From the IMG/VR virus record IMGVR_UViG_3300027896_000109, positions 1 through 38,289 of that record: 38,289 bases of DNA. One strand, written 5' to 3'. Positions 15,770 to 21,850 of this stretch are shown here, one piece after another. Within the stretch, counting starts at the first letter, position 1. Every line of letters begins with the position of its first letter. Below the pieces are notes generated by a model. The model was not told the DNA's origin and searched no databases. It saw only the letters and a list, made by a program, of their open reading frames with translations. The DNA comes from a virus. The position numbers and the translations under genes are program-made.

Positions 15770-16298
15770 TCAGGGGGGATTTACCCCGCCGCGGTCCGGG
15801 CCACGTCCCTCGCACCCGCCGCCGGGCCGCCTCTTCCAGGGAGGCCAATTGCCGCTGCGCCCCCCGGACCTGGTCCTTGATGGCCTCGAATTCCGCCCCG
15901 GTAATCTCCGGGCCGCCGGGGGATTCGGTCGCCAGGGCCTCGAGCGCCGTCTGACACGTGGCCGCGATCTCCCGGAGCACCCCAGTCAGGTGCCGGTTCA
16001 GATCTTCCAGGGAGACCAGGGGTTGCGGCTGGGGCGTGGACAGGCGGCCGAAAAGGCCGTTGAGGAAATCCAGCAGGGCGAAATTACCGGTCCGGGCCAG
16101 GAGTTCCAGGAGCTCCGGACGGATCAGAGTGTGCGTCTCGCAAGTCTCATCCCGCCACTTATATAAGGTGTAGGGCGATTTGCCCACCGCATAGGCCAAT
16201 TCCTTAACCTGGCCCTCGGGGATCAGGTCGAACACCAGGCGCTTGAGCACCCGATGGCGCTCTTCCAGGGATAGACCCAGATAGGTGCCGATCTCCAT
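15756..16298 (-). CDS. Phage regulatory protein, CII/CP76-like HTH
   Basis: 180 residues. The N-terminal half (EERHRVLKRLVFDLIPEGQV, then ELAYAVGKSPYTLYKWRDE, then LIRPELLELLARTGNFALLD) matches the pattern of CII-like regulators: a helix-turn-helix followed by a dimerisation region. The C-terminal part is a charged helix. The last residues SPLTPLC come from the hairpin repeat, so the original end was probably altered by repeat insertion. It may control the switch between lysogeny and replication. Confidence 0.7.
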   Translation of the reverse strand: MEIGTYLGLSLEERHRVLKRLVFDLIPEGQVKELAYAVGKSPYTLYKWRDETCETHTLIRPELLELLARTGNFALLDFLNGLFGRLSTPQPQPLVSLEDLNRHLTGVLREIAATCQTALEALATESPGGPEITGAEFEAIKDQVRGAQRQLASLEEAARRRVRGTWPGPRRGKSPLTPLC

Positions 16299-16366
16299 GC
16301 CCCCTCCTGTCTAAAAATCGCCGGACCTTGCCCTGGTCCAGGCCGGCCGGCAGGATTAAACTGCCC

Positions 16367-16582
16367 TCAGACCTGGTCGCCGTTGCCGCCAAAGAGCGCC
16401 GCCACCGGCTGCCCTAAAAATCCGGCAATGCGATCCCGGAGCTCCGGGTTGCCCCGGTAACCATAGACGTTGTTGGCCACCGAGCCGAAGGGCGCATCCA
16501 GTTTGCGGGCCATGGAGGAGATCGATTCCCCCCGCTCCGCCAGCAGGCGCTTGATCCGGAAAGTTTGCTCGAGGTTTTTCAT
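16367..16582 (-). CDS. Cro/Ner-like HTH protein
   Basis: 71 residues. EQTFRIKRLLAERGESISSM, ARKLDAPFGSVANNVYGYRG and RDRIAGFLGQPVAAL give the helix-turn-helix plus C-terminal helix of Ner/Nlp and Cro-like repressors. It lies near the start of the leftward early operon, transcribed away from the repressor, the usual position of a Cro-type protein. GGAGAG lies ~10 bases before the ATG. Confidence 0.75.
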   Translation of the reverse strand: MKNLEQTFRIKRLLAERGESISSMARKLDAPFGSVANNVYGYRGNPELRDRIAGFLGQPVAALFGGNGDQV

Positions 16583-16722
16583 TGGCTAAATCTCTCCGCC
16601 TATGTTACCGTATTAATCCCCTCAGAACCGGGACCGCCTGCCAGGGTCTCGCCCCGGCCCAGAGGGGCCGCACTGTTACCGGCCTGGAGGCCGGAGGTGC
16701 ATCTTTTTTAGGAGTTATAAAT
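16583..16722. other. Divergent intergenic region with a GC hairpin
   Basis: 140 bases between a leftward HTH gene and a rightward gene. CCGGCCT-GG-AGGCCGG at 16679-16694 is a 7-bp stem followed, after 8 bases, by TTTTTT. The gap makes it a poor terminator for the plus strand. No clear sigma70 box was found on either strand. Confidence 0.5.
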
Positions 16723-16956
16723 ATGCGTTATGAGTATCTGGTCCTGGAAATCGAGGAAACTGCCTCCGGCTTAAAGATCAAATTTTCCAATGACGCCGAG
16801 CAAGCCGCAGCAAATCTCGAAACCGTTCTCAATTCCTATGGTGCTGAGGGTTGGCAACTGGCCACCAGCAATTCCTTGGAGTGGGTTCATGATGAGATAA
16901 CCACAAATACCTTAATGCTCGGGTACCGTTTAATTTTCCAACGCCCCGTAGATTAA
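16723..16956 (+). CDS. DUF4177-like small protein, opposite to its neighbours
   Basis: 77 residues from the ATG at 16723, with AGGAG 7-8 bases upstream. MRYEYLVLEI opens the protein, NSYGAEGWQLATSN lies in the middle and LGYRLIFQRP ends it; the LN-x-G-x-EGWxL and C-terminal hydrophobic strand pattern is that of DUF4177, a small alpha/beta family of unknown role. It is the only plus-strand gene inside the leftward early operon and its codons are more AT-rich, so it is probably an independently acquired gene. Confidence 0.7.
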   Translation: MRYEYLVLEIEETASGLKIKFSNDAEQAAANLETVLNSYGAEGWQLATSNSLEWVHDEITTNTLMLGYRLIFQRPVD

Positions 16957-17195
16957 GGGCGGCCCCCGGCGGTTTTTCCGGCCGCGACGCGGGAGCGGCT
17001 TTGTCGTTGGCGGAAGGTGAGTTCCTCCTCCGGCCGGGGCGAGATCTGGTACGTCTCCATTAACACCTGACGGCGCGCCGCGGGGATGGCGTGCCAACCG
17101 GCATAAACCAGCAGTTCATTGGCGATCTGCAACTCGGCCAGGATCGCGGCCAGTAGTCCGGTGATGGTTTGCGGATTTTTTTCTGATTGCGGCAC
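16953..17195 (-). CDS. First gene of the leftward early operon, hypothetical
   Basis: 80 residues from a GTG at 17195 with AAGGAAGGG upstream. ITGLLAAILAELQIANELLV is a hydrophobic helix and the C-terminus is basic (RQRQSRSRVAAGKTAGGRP). It starts about 30 bases after the predicted transcription start, so it is the first product of the leftward promoter. It overlaps the end of the convergent plus-strand gene by four bases. No family recognised. Confidence 0.6.
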   Translation of the reverse strand: MPQSEKNPQTITGLLAAILAELQIANELLVYAGWHAIPAARRQVLMETYQISPRPEEELTFRQRQSRSRVAAGKTAGGRP

Positions 17196-17231
17196 CTTGC
17201 CCTTCCTTTTTCCTGAGGCTCTGGGAAAAGG

Positions 17232-17259
17232 ATAATACGCATATCAAACTTTATGTCAA
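17232..17259 (-). promoter_or_regulatory. Leftward early promoter
   Basis: On the minus strand TTGACA (17259-17254), a 16-base spacer, and TATTAT (17237-17232) form a strong sigma70-type promoter divergent from the repressor gene. The surrounding ~45 bases are nearly the same as those around the rightward promoter at 19156. Confidence 0.8.
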
Positions 17260-17269
17260 GGAAAAAATT

Positions 17270-17278
17270 CTATATCGA
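17270..17278. promoter_or_regulatory. Putative repressor operator element, copy 1
   Basis: CTATATCGA lies upstream of the leftward -35 box and touches the repressor start codon. The same plus-strand 9-mer recurs at 19138 at the same distance from the other promoter. Binding is inference. Confidence 0.45.
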
Positions 17279-18036
17279 TGATTAAACCTGAGCACCAAAA
17301 TATTCGGGAACGAATTTTGAGTCTGGCGGCGCGCTTTAAGATAGCTGACTTGAAAAAAGGCGGCAAACTGGCTCGGGCTCTGGGAGTCCATAATTCCGTT
17401 ATCAAGCGCCTCATCGAAAATCAATCACTGCCAGCCCTTGATAACTTAAACAAAATCTGCGAAAAGGCAGGAGTTTCAGCAGATTGGGTCTTAACCGGAA
17501 GAGAACCCGAGCCGAAAACCGAAATCCAGGTCCTGGAACCCCGGCTGCTCTTCTCCGGCCTGCCCCAGGACCTGCCCCCCGAGGTCCGCGGCCTCAATTA
17601 CCGGTCCATTCCCCGCGTGGCCGGGTTCATCGGCGCCGGCTATGAGGGCGCGGTCCCCTGGGATTACTGTGACGGCCTGGTCCTGGTCCCCGAGTCGGAA
17701 TTGGGCAATCACGCCGGGCATGACCTCCGGGCCATCAGGGTGGCCCGCCAGGCCATCTCCATGATCCCCACCATCCGCCCCGGCGACATCGTCATCATCG
17801 ACCCCCAGGACCGCCCGGACCTGCCCCTGCGCCCCGCGGATAAAAAAGCGATTTGGGCCGTGCGCTATCCAGAAGGGGATAATGCCGCCCTCAAGCGGGT
17901 CCGGGAGGCTGACGACCATTGGGTCCTGCTCTCCGATAATCACCTCATCGACCCCATTCTCATCAAAAAAGCCGAAATCCCGGACCTCATCATCGGCCGG
18001 GTCATCTGGTCCTGGACCAAATGGATAAAATCATGA
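17278..18036 (+). CDS. CI/LexA-like repressor with S24 peptidase domain
   Basis: 252 residues. An N-terminal helix-turn-helix (residues ~24-75: KKGGKLARALGVHNSVIKRL, NLNKICEKAGVSADWVLTG) is joined to an S24 autopeptidase domain. The self-cleavage site is probably an Ala-Gly pair (115-116 or 120-121 in RVAGFIGAG), the nucleophile Ser161 in ISMIPTIRPGD and the base Lys206 in AALKRV. It should maintain lysogeny and be inactivated by RecA during DNA damage. The ATG at 17278 has only a distant AAGGA, so expression is probably weak. It faces the leftward early promoter. Confidence 0.9.
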   Translation: MIKPEHQNIRERILSLAARFKIADLKKGGKLARALGVHNSVIKRLIENQSLPALDNLNKICEKAGVSADWVLTGREPEPKTEIQVLEPRLLFSGLPQDLPPEVRGLNYRSIPRVAGFIGAGYEGAVPWDYCDGLVLVPESELGNHAGHDLRAIRVARQAISMIPTIRPGDIVIIDPQDRPDLPLRPADKKAIWAVRYPEGDNAALKRVREADDHWVLLSDNHLIDPILIKKAEIPDLIIGRVIWSWTKWIKS

Positions 18037-18054
18037 ATTAAGGAGAACCTGCCT

Positions 18055-18585
18055 ATGTCCCTTTTTTCCTTTCTTTTTGGTCGCCGGAAAGGCGAGGTCG
18101 AATCTCCCTTGGAAATTCAAGAAGTAGATTCGGGTTCAGGAGAACTGCTAGTAAAACTTTCTTTGAATCGGCCTTTAACCATGGCAGATTTAGAACCTGA
18201 GGCAAACGAGGATCGGGAGATCGCCCACAATACTATAATCATCGCGGCTAAAGGTACTTCGGAGCCCTATTATGAGGTAACTTTTAAAAATATCGGCGGG
18301 TCTATCAGCGTTAAATGCCAATGCCGGGCCGGGGAATTTACTCAACTCTGCAAGCACAAACTGGCCCTGGTGCGGGGGGATTCCTCCATCTTATACGAAG
18401 GGGATTTCTTTCAAACTGATGAGCAAAAAAATAACTTTCAAGCAATGCAAGGCTGGGTCCAACAATCCGGCCTGGCTCCCTTGATTTTGCAGCATGATCA
18501 GACCCAGCAGGCTTTTCTCCAAAAAGAAAAAGAGTTTAAACAGATCAAAGAGAAGATCGAACTGGCTATGAGAAAAGGAGTTTAA
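18055..18585 (+). CDS. SWIM zinc-finger protein, probable lysogenic cargo
   Basis: 176 residues. Cys88-x-Cys90, Cys99-x-His101 (KCQCRAGEFTQLCKHKLAL) is a CxC-xn-CxH SWIM finger, associated with DNA or protein binding. The N-terminus MSLFSFLFGRRKGE and a helical C-terminus (QTQQAFLQKEKEFKQIKEKI) flank it. AAGGAG precedes the start. It follows the repressor by 18 bases, so it is probably expressed in the lysogen. It is more AT-rich than the phage backbone, suggesting recent acquisition. Role unknown; regulation or defence are possibilities. Confidence 0.65.
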   Translation: MSLFSFLFGRRKGEVESPLEIQEVDSGSGELLVKLSLNRPLTMADLEPEANEDREIAHNTIIIAAKGTSEPYYEVTFKNIGGSISVKCQCRAGEFTQLCKHKLALVRGDSSILYEGDFFQTDEQKNNFQAMQGWVQQSGLAPLILQHDQTQQAFLQKEKEFKQIKEKIELAMRKGV

Positions 18586-18589
18586 ATTT

Positions 18590-19084
18590 ATGAAAAAATT
18601 ATTTGCTGTTGTTATTTTCTTGCTGTTCTCCCTTTCCCTTGCAGTCCTTGCCTCTGGTCAATCATCCAAAGAAACCTATCGGGCCTTGAAGAAGCTTGAG
18701 GCTAAAACCCAGACTGGTATTTCCTATCAAGACTATGGACCCGCCCTGGGAGAGGCAAAATTAGAAATTAATTTGTTTTCCGAATCCCCGGAAGCAAAGG
18801 AGAAACCAAAATTGAAGGAAATTTTTTATAAAACTATGGGCCACTATGAGGAAGCGGGCAATGTCTGGGGGTGCCAATTTGCCGGAAGAGGCCCCGCCTA
18901 TAATATGGTCCCCGCCCAACATGGCGGAACCGATTCGGACTTGATTGCCCAGGTTTTGCGGACTTATCCCAAGGCGAGATTTAAGGTGGATGCTATGGGG
19001 TGCCTACCCTATAGCGAGGTAATCAAAATTATGTGGCAAGAAGCTACTAATGAACTTAAAAAGGCTGGCCCCTTGCTGAAATGA
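18590..19084 (+). CDS. Secreted hypothetical protein, probable lysogenic conversion gene
   Basis: 164 residues. The N-terminus MKKLFAVVIFLLFSLSLAVL is a classical Sec signal peptide with a probable cleavage after LASG or nearby. The mature part has no recognised domain; two Cys (in WGCQF and MGCLP) could form a disulfide in the periplasm. It starts 4 bases after the SWIM gene and ends just before a strong terminator, making a three-gene repressor operon. A periplasmic protein made by the prophage state would alter the host envelope, for instance against superinfection; that is inference. Confidence 0.65.
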   Translation: MKKLFAVVIFLLFSLSLAVLASGQSSKETYRALKKLEAKTQTGISYQDYGPALGEAKLEINLFSESPEAKEKPKLKEIFYKTMGHYEEAGNVWGCQFAGRGPAYNMVPAQHGGTDSDLIAQVLRTYPKARFKVDAMGCLPYSEVIKIMWQEATNELKKAGPLLK

Positions 19085-19099
19085 CATCCCTTCCCTGCG

Positions 19100-19122
19100 G
19101 CGGCCTTCGGGCCGCTTTTTTT
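19100..19122 (+). terminator. Intrinsic terminator of the repressor operon
   Basis: GCGGCC-TTCG-GGCCGC followed by seven T residues: a 6-bp GC stem with a stable UUCG tetraloop. Confidence 0.9.
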
Positions 19123-19137
19123 ATGCTCTAAAAAATA

Positions 19138-19146
19138 CTATATCGA
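19138..19146. promoter_or_regulatory. Putative repressor operator element, copy 2
   Basis: CTATATCGA, same plus-strand 9-mer as at 17270, ending 9 bases before the -35 box of the rightward promoter. In each promoter's own reading direction the two copies are reverse complements at the same place. Confidence 0.45.
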
Positions 19147-19155
19147 ATTTTTTTC

Positions 19156-19183
19156 TTGACATAATATTCTAAATGCGTATTAT
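19156..19183 (+). promoter_or_regulatory. Rightward early promoter
   Basis: TTGACA (19156-19161), a 16-base spacer and TATTAT (19178-19183). GAATTTTTT before the -35 box and ATGCG before, CC after, the -10 box are shared with the leftward promoter, so both probably answer to the same repressor. Confidence 0.8.
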
Positions 19184-19233
19184 CCTCTTCATAGCCACAC
19201 GGGAATCAAACCCCACTACTCCAGGAGGTAGTT

Positions 19234-19461
19234 ATGAGTAGCCCCGAAGAAGCCCGCCGCCCGGCGCTCCCGATCCTGACCCTCACCATCCGGGCCGCGG
19301 GTCTCGGCGGCATCGGCAAGAGTTATTGGTTATCCAAACTGGCCGACCGCCTGCAGGCCGACGGCTTTGTCATCCGCGGCTTTCCTGAGCCCCATCGCCT
19401 GGTGGCGACCAAACGCATCAACCCGGAGGATCTATGTGGCCCTGGCTGTTCATCGGCTTAA
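19234..19461 (+). CDS. Mini P-loop protein
   Basis: 75 residues with AGGAGG before the ATG. LTIRAAGLGGIGKSYWLSKL contains a Walker A motif (GLGGIGKS, about residues 23-30), then a helix and ADGFVIRGFPEPHRL. There is no Walker B or the rest of a kinase fold. Many phages carry such 70-90 residue P-loop proteins of unknown role in early operons. It may bind a nucleotide or act with a partner. It is the first gene of the rightward operon. Confidence 0.65.
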   Translation: MSSPEEARRPALPILTLTIRAAGLGGIGKSYWLSKLADRLQADGFVIRGFPEPHRLVATKRINPEDLCGPGCSSA

Positions 19462-19643
19462 TCGCCGGCATCTTCATCGGCGTCGCCCTGATGTGCCTGC
19501 TGTTTATGGCCTCGCCGCCGAAATCACCCCCGCCGCTCGCGCGCGCCGACCTGGAAAAAATGCAGCGGCGTCTCGACCCCGCCCCCGACTCGCCGTCGCC
19601 ATCCCCGAAACCCGGAGGTCCCCCCGATGTCCCCCTTTTATAA
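19434..19643 (+). CDS. Small single-span membrane protein
   Basis: 69 residues. MWPWLFIGLIAGIFIGVALM-CLLFM is one transmembrane helix, followed by a Pro/Ser-rich tail. GGAGG precedes the ATG by a few bases, and the gene overlaps the end of the P-loop gene by 28 bases. No function recognised. Confidence 0.6.
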   Translation: MWPWLFIGLIAGIFIGVALMCLLFMASPPKSPPPLARADLEKMQRRLDPAPDSPSPSPKPGGPPDVPLL

Positions 19644-19749
19644 AAACTTGCTGATCCTGGCCGGGGCGGTCCTCCTGGCCGCCCTGGCCATCGCCTTTGC
19701 CCCCGCGGCCCCGGCCCCGGACTGGCTCGCACTGCGGGCGGTGCTGTAA
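19627..19749 (+). CDS. 40-residue membrane peptide
   Basis: MSPFYKNLLILAGAVLLAAL begins a 40-residue product with one hydrophobic helix and an Ala/Pro-rich end. GGAGG lies 8 bases before the ATG. It overlaps the preceding gene by 17 bases. Function unknown. Confidence 0.5.
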   Translation: MSPFYKNLLILAGAVLLAALAIAFAPAAPAPDWLALRAVL

Positions 19750-19764
19750 GGAGGGCAAGAAACC

Positions 19765-20043
19765 ATGAGCCCCAGACACCAAGCGGCTGCTAATGTCCCC
19801 CTGGACATCCTGGCGGGATTAGACCTGATCTATACCCTCTTATCCCTCTATGCCCCGGATAGTTGGGAGCGGCGGCAGGTCTTCGATTTTCTGGCCGACC
19901 TACGAACTAAAGAACTTTCCCCCCATCACGTTCTCTGCCCTCAATGTGACAAAGAGCCGCTGGTCTGCCCGAAGTGCGACGACCTCACCGCGCAATGTGA
20001 TTGCGATCCCCACCTCGTCATCAATGGGAGGCACTACCGATGA
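19765..20043 (+). CDS. Zinc-ribbon protein with three cysteine pairs
   Basis: 92 residues, AAGGAGG upstream. The N-terminal half is helical (VPLDILAGLDLIYTLLSLYA). The C-terminal half holds CPQC, CPKC and CDC, enough for one or two zinc sites. Probably a protein- or nucleic-acid-binding early protein; no family recognised. Confidence 0.65.
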   Translation: MSPRHQAAANVPLDILAGLDLIYTLLSLYAPDSWERRQVFDFLADLRTKELSPHHVLCPQCDKEPLVCPKCDDLTAQCDCDPHLVINGRHYR

Positions 20044-20096
20044 GCGCCTGGCTGCGGCCTCTAATCCTGGCCGCCCTGCTGCTGCTGATCGGCTAA
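20040..20096 (+). CDS. Possible 18-residue membrane peptide
   Basis: The ATG overlaps the previous stop (ATGA), giving MSAWLRPLILAALLLLIG. It is entirely hydrophobic after the first turn. Coupling supports translation, but this may be only a spacer; expression is unproven. Confidence 0.3.
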   Translation: MSAWLRPLILAALLLLIG

Positions 20097-20106
20097 CGGA
20101 GAATCC

Positions 20107-20331
20107 ATGCCGGAACTCCTGATCCCCCGATATCGCTGCCCGGACTGCGGCCTCTTTTTTCTAAACCCGACCCTGGCGATCGCCGCCCTTTACTGCGGCT
20201 GCCCCGGCTGCGACATCGGGGTTTATGGTCTTCGCCCCTATCGGACCGCCGACGGCACCGAAATCCCGGACCGCCCGCCCCGGCCGGCCCGCACGATTAT
20301 TCGCCTGGGAGGTGAAATCGATGCAATGTAA
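20107..20331 (+). CDS. Small zinc-ribbon protein
   Basis: 74 residues. CPDC near residues 11-14 and CGCPGC near 30-35 fit a zinc ribbon; the C-terminus is Pro/Arg-rich. The terminal part contains GGAGGTGA, the ribosome binding site of the next gene, and overlaps its first codons by 11 bases. Function unknown. Confidence 0.6.
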   Translation: MPELLIPRYRCPDCGLFFLNPTLAIAALYCGCPGCDIGVYGLRPYRTADGTEIPDRPPRPARTIIRLGGEIDAM

Positions 20332-20772
20332 AAATTGCGGTAAAGACTGCAACAAGGCCGCCCTTGGAAAATTTGCGAGGAGCACCAGCGCCTGTTGAAG
20401 GAAATCAAGACGACCCTACCGCCCCCGGAGGTCCCCGAGGGTGACACCGGGGCCGTCCAGGGATTGATCGCCGGAGAGACCTCCATCCCCCTGGCGGAAA
20501 TAAACATGGTGTTGAAAGAGGCGATGATCGAGACCAACGGCATCCTCAGCGAATATTCGTCCCGGATTGTCGCTAACACCGCCGGAACGCCGCCGGGGGT
20601 GATCGTGCCGCCGGATGGCTGGGACCGCCTGAAAGAGGCCCTCAGGGCGGCCTTTGACCTCTATTTCCGCCCGCACCCGGATGAATTAACCCAATTCGGC
20701 CATACCTGTGATCAATTCAAGGAGCGTCCCCATGCCCGCCTCGACTCCGATGATGACGGCGACCCGGATTGA
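20321..20772 (+). pseudogene. Zinc-knuckle protein carrying a copy of the tape-measure C-terminal motif, apparent frameshift
   Basis: The ATG at 20321 has an excellent GGAGGTGA site and gives MQCKNCGKDCNKAALG, a cysteine knuckle, but this frame stops at 20397. The +1-shifted frame, readable from ~20360 to 20772, continues ICEEHQRLLKEIKTTLPPPE and then AVQGLIAGETSIPLAEINMV-LKEAMIETNGIL at 20452-20547. That stretch matches tape-measure residues 791-822 at 27 of 32 positions. One extra A in the AAAA run near 20364 would make a single ~150-residue protein. The second half ends in an Asp-rich tail. Without frame repair, a TTG at 20395 could start a 125-residue product. Role unknown. Confidence 0.6.
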
Positions 20773-20881
20773 CCGCCTCCGGCGCGGGCTCGACGCCGAG
20801 CCCGGCCCCTGGCTGTCCCTGGCCCTCTGGCTTTTAGGCCTGGCCCTGTTCTGCTGCTGGGCCTGGCCGGGAGGAAATTAG
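20732..20881 (+). CDS. Small membrane protein, one span
   Basis: 49 residues from the ATG at 20732, with AAGGAG about 8 bases upstream. A basic start (TRIDRLRRGLDAEPGP) precedes one transmembrane helix, WLSLALWLLGLALFCCWAW. It overlaps the preceding gene by 41 bases in another frame. No function recognised. Confidence 0.5.
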   Translation: MPASTPMMTATRIDRLRRGLDAEPGPWLSLALWLLGLALFCCWAWPGGN

Positions 20882-20882
20882 T

Positions 20883-20930
20883 ATGAAAGCCCTTAGCCAT
20901 CTGGTAGGCATCCAAACTTTAAGGAGATAG
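20883..20930 (+). CDS. Possible 15-residue leader peptide
   Basis: MKALSHLVGIQTLRR, with GGGAGG upstream; its last codons contain AAGGAG, the ribosome binding site of the AT-rich gene 4 bases later. It could couple translation to that gene. May be incidental. Confidence 0.3.
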   Translation: MKALSHLVGIQTLRR

Positions 20931-20934
20931 AGAC

Positions 20935-21774
20935 ATGCAAGAAATCATTATTGGAAGAGAATTGTTAAAGGTATTTTTAAGCGATTTACTCAAGAAAAAC
21001 CTTTCGATTCCACAAATAAAATATTTTGTGCAAATTGGACTCCCAACAAAAGCAAACGGAATTTATGATAAATCGAAAGTCGAGAATTGGGTGATAGATA
21101 ATATTGATCGCATAGAATTATATCTATCCAGATTTGCCAAGGATAAATCCATACAAAAACTGGGAATTAGACGTAAACAATATCCTATTGGTATGTCCAA
21201 TAAAATATTAAATATAATTGGAAAAATAATATCTGATGGTACCGATCGATTTTTTGTTGACGATATTGCTCCACTTCTCTTTGACGATGAGAAAGATTAT
21301 ATCCGTAAAAGGGCTATGGTTCGTTATTATCTGGATACGATGGCTAGTAAAGGTACACTGATAAAAACCAAATTGGGCGATCGAATAATTTTCTCCGGTT
21401 CGGCTCTTCTCTTTAATGAATTAAAACTAATGGAAAAAGAAAGATTACCAATGAGTAACGAAAATAAACTAAATAATAAGGAGGAACCGCCAACAATATA
21501 TCCTATTGCGGAAAAGGAATTAAATAGCGAGGAGGAAAAACCGGCGATTTCGGGATCTTTGGAAGAAGCTGCTATTAAATCCTCACATAGAAAGCGGCGA
21601 TTTCGATCTTTCTATTGTGAGGTTTGTCCAGACGATGAGGTCTTACACTATAAAAAACTCGATAAAGTACAATTCCGTTATTGCCATAAGTGCAATTCGA
21701 GATATTATCTGCTTAATGATGAGATTTTTCGGACTGGGAATCCAATAGAACCGTTCACCATGATCGTCGAATAA
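20935..21774 (+). CDS. AT-rich cargo gene: winged-helix plus zinc-ribbon protein
   Basis: 279 residues; base composition is far more AT-rich than the phage backbone, a clear sign of transfer. Residues ~1-60 (FLSDLLKKNLSIPQIKYFVQ, then KVENWVIDNIDRIELYL) and 85-160 (NIIGKIISDGTDRFFVDDIA, then RYYLDTMASKGTLIKTKLGD) look like two helix-turn-helix or winged-helix units. An acidic linker follows, then a zinc ribbon, Cys228/Cys231 and Cys250/Cys253. AAGGAG precedes the ATG. Its place between the early operon and the integrase suits an anti-defence, defence or excision-control gene, but no family is recognised. Confidence 0.75.
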   Translation: MQEIIIGRELLKVFLSDLLKKNLSIPQIKYFVQIGLPTKANGIYDKSKVENWVIDNIDRIELYLSRFAKDKSIQKLGIRRKQYPIGMSNKILNIIGKIISDGTDRFFVDDIAPLLFDDEKDYIRKRAMVRYYLDTMASKGTLIKTKLGDRIIFSGSALLFNELKLMEKERLPMSNENKLNNKEEPPTIYPIAEKELNSEEEKPAISGSLEEAAIKSSHRKRRFRSFYCEVCPDDEVLHYKKLDKVQFRYCHKCNSRYYLLNDEIFRTGNPIEPFTMIVE

Positions 21775-21793
21775 TTCCCGCCCCGGATAATCC

Positions 21794-21823
21794 TTGACAA
21801 TTCCTCCCGGCCCACGACATAAT
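21794..21823 (+). promoter_or_regulatory. Integrase promoter
   Basis: TTGACA (21794-21799), an 18-base spacer and CATAAT (21818-21823), 27 bases before the integrase ATG. It lets the integrase be expressed independently of the early operon. Confidence 0.7.
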
Positions 21824-21850
21824 GATCCTCCCTGGCAAGGAGGGCTCTGC

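Noticed and set aside
20321-20772. Diversity-generating retroelement (template copy of a variable region)
   Set aside because: The duplicated tape-measure segment might suggest a template/variable pair, but no reverse transcriptase is present and the differences are not confined to template adenines.
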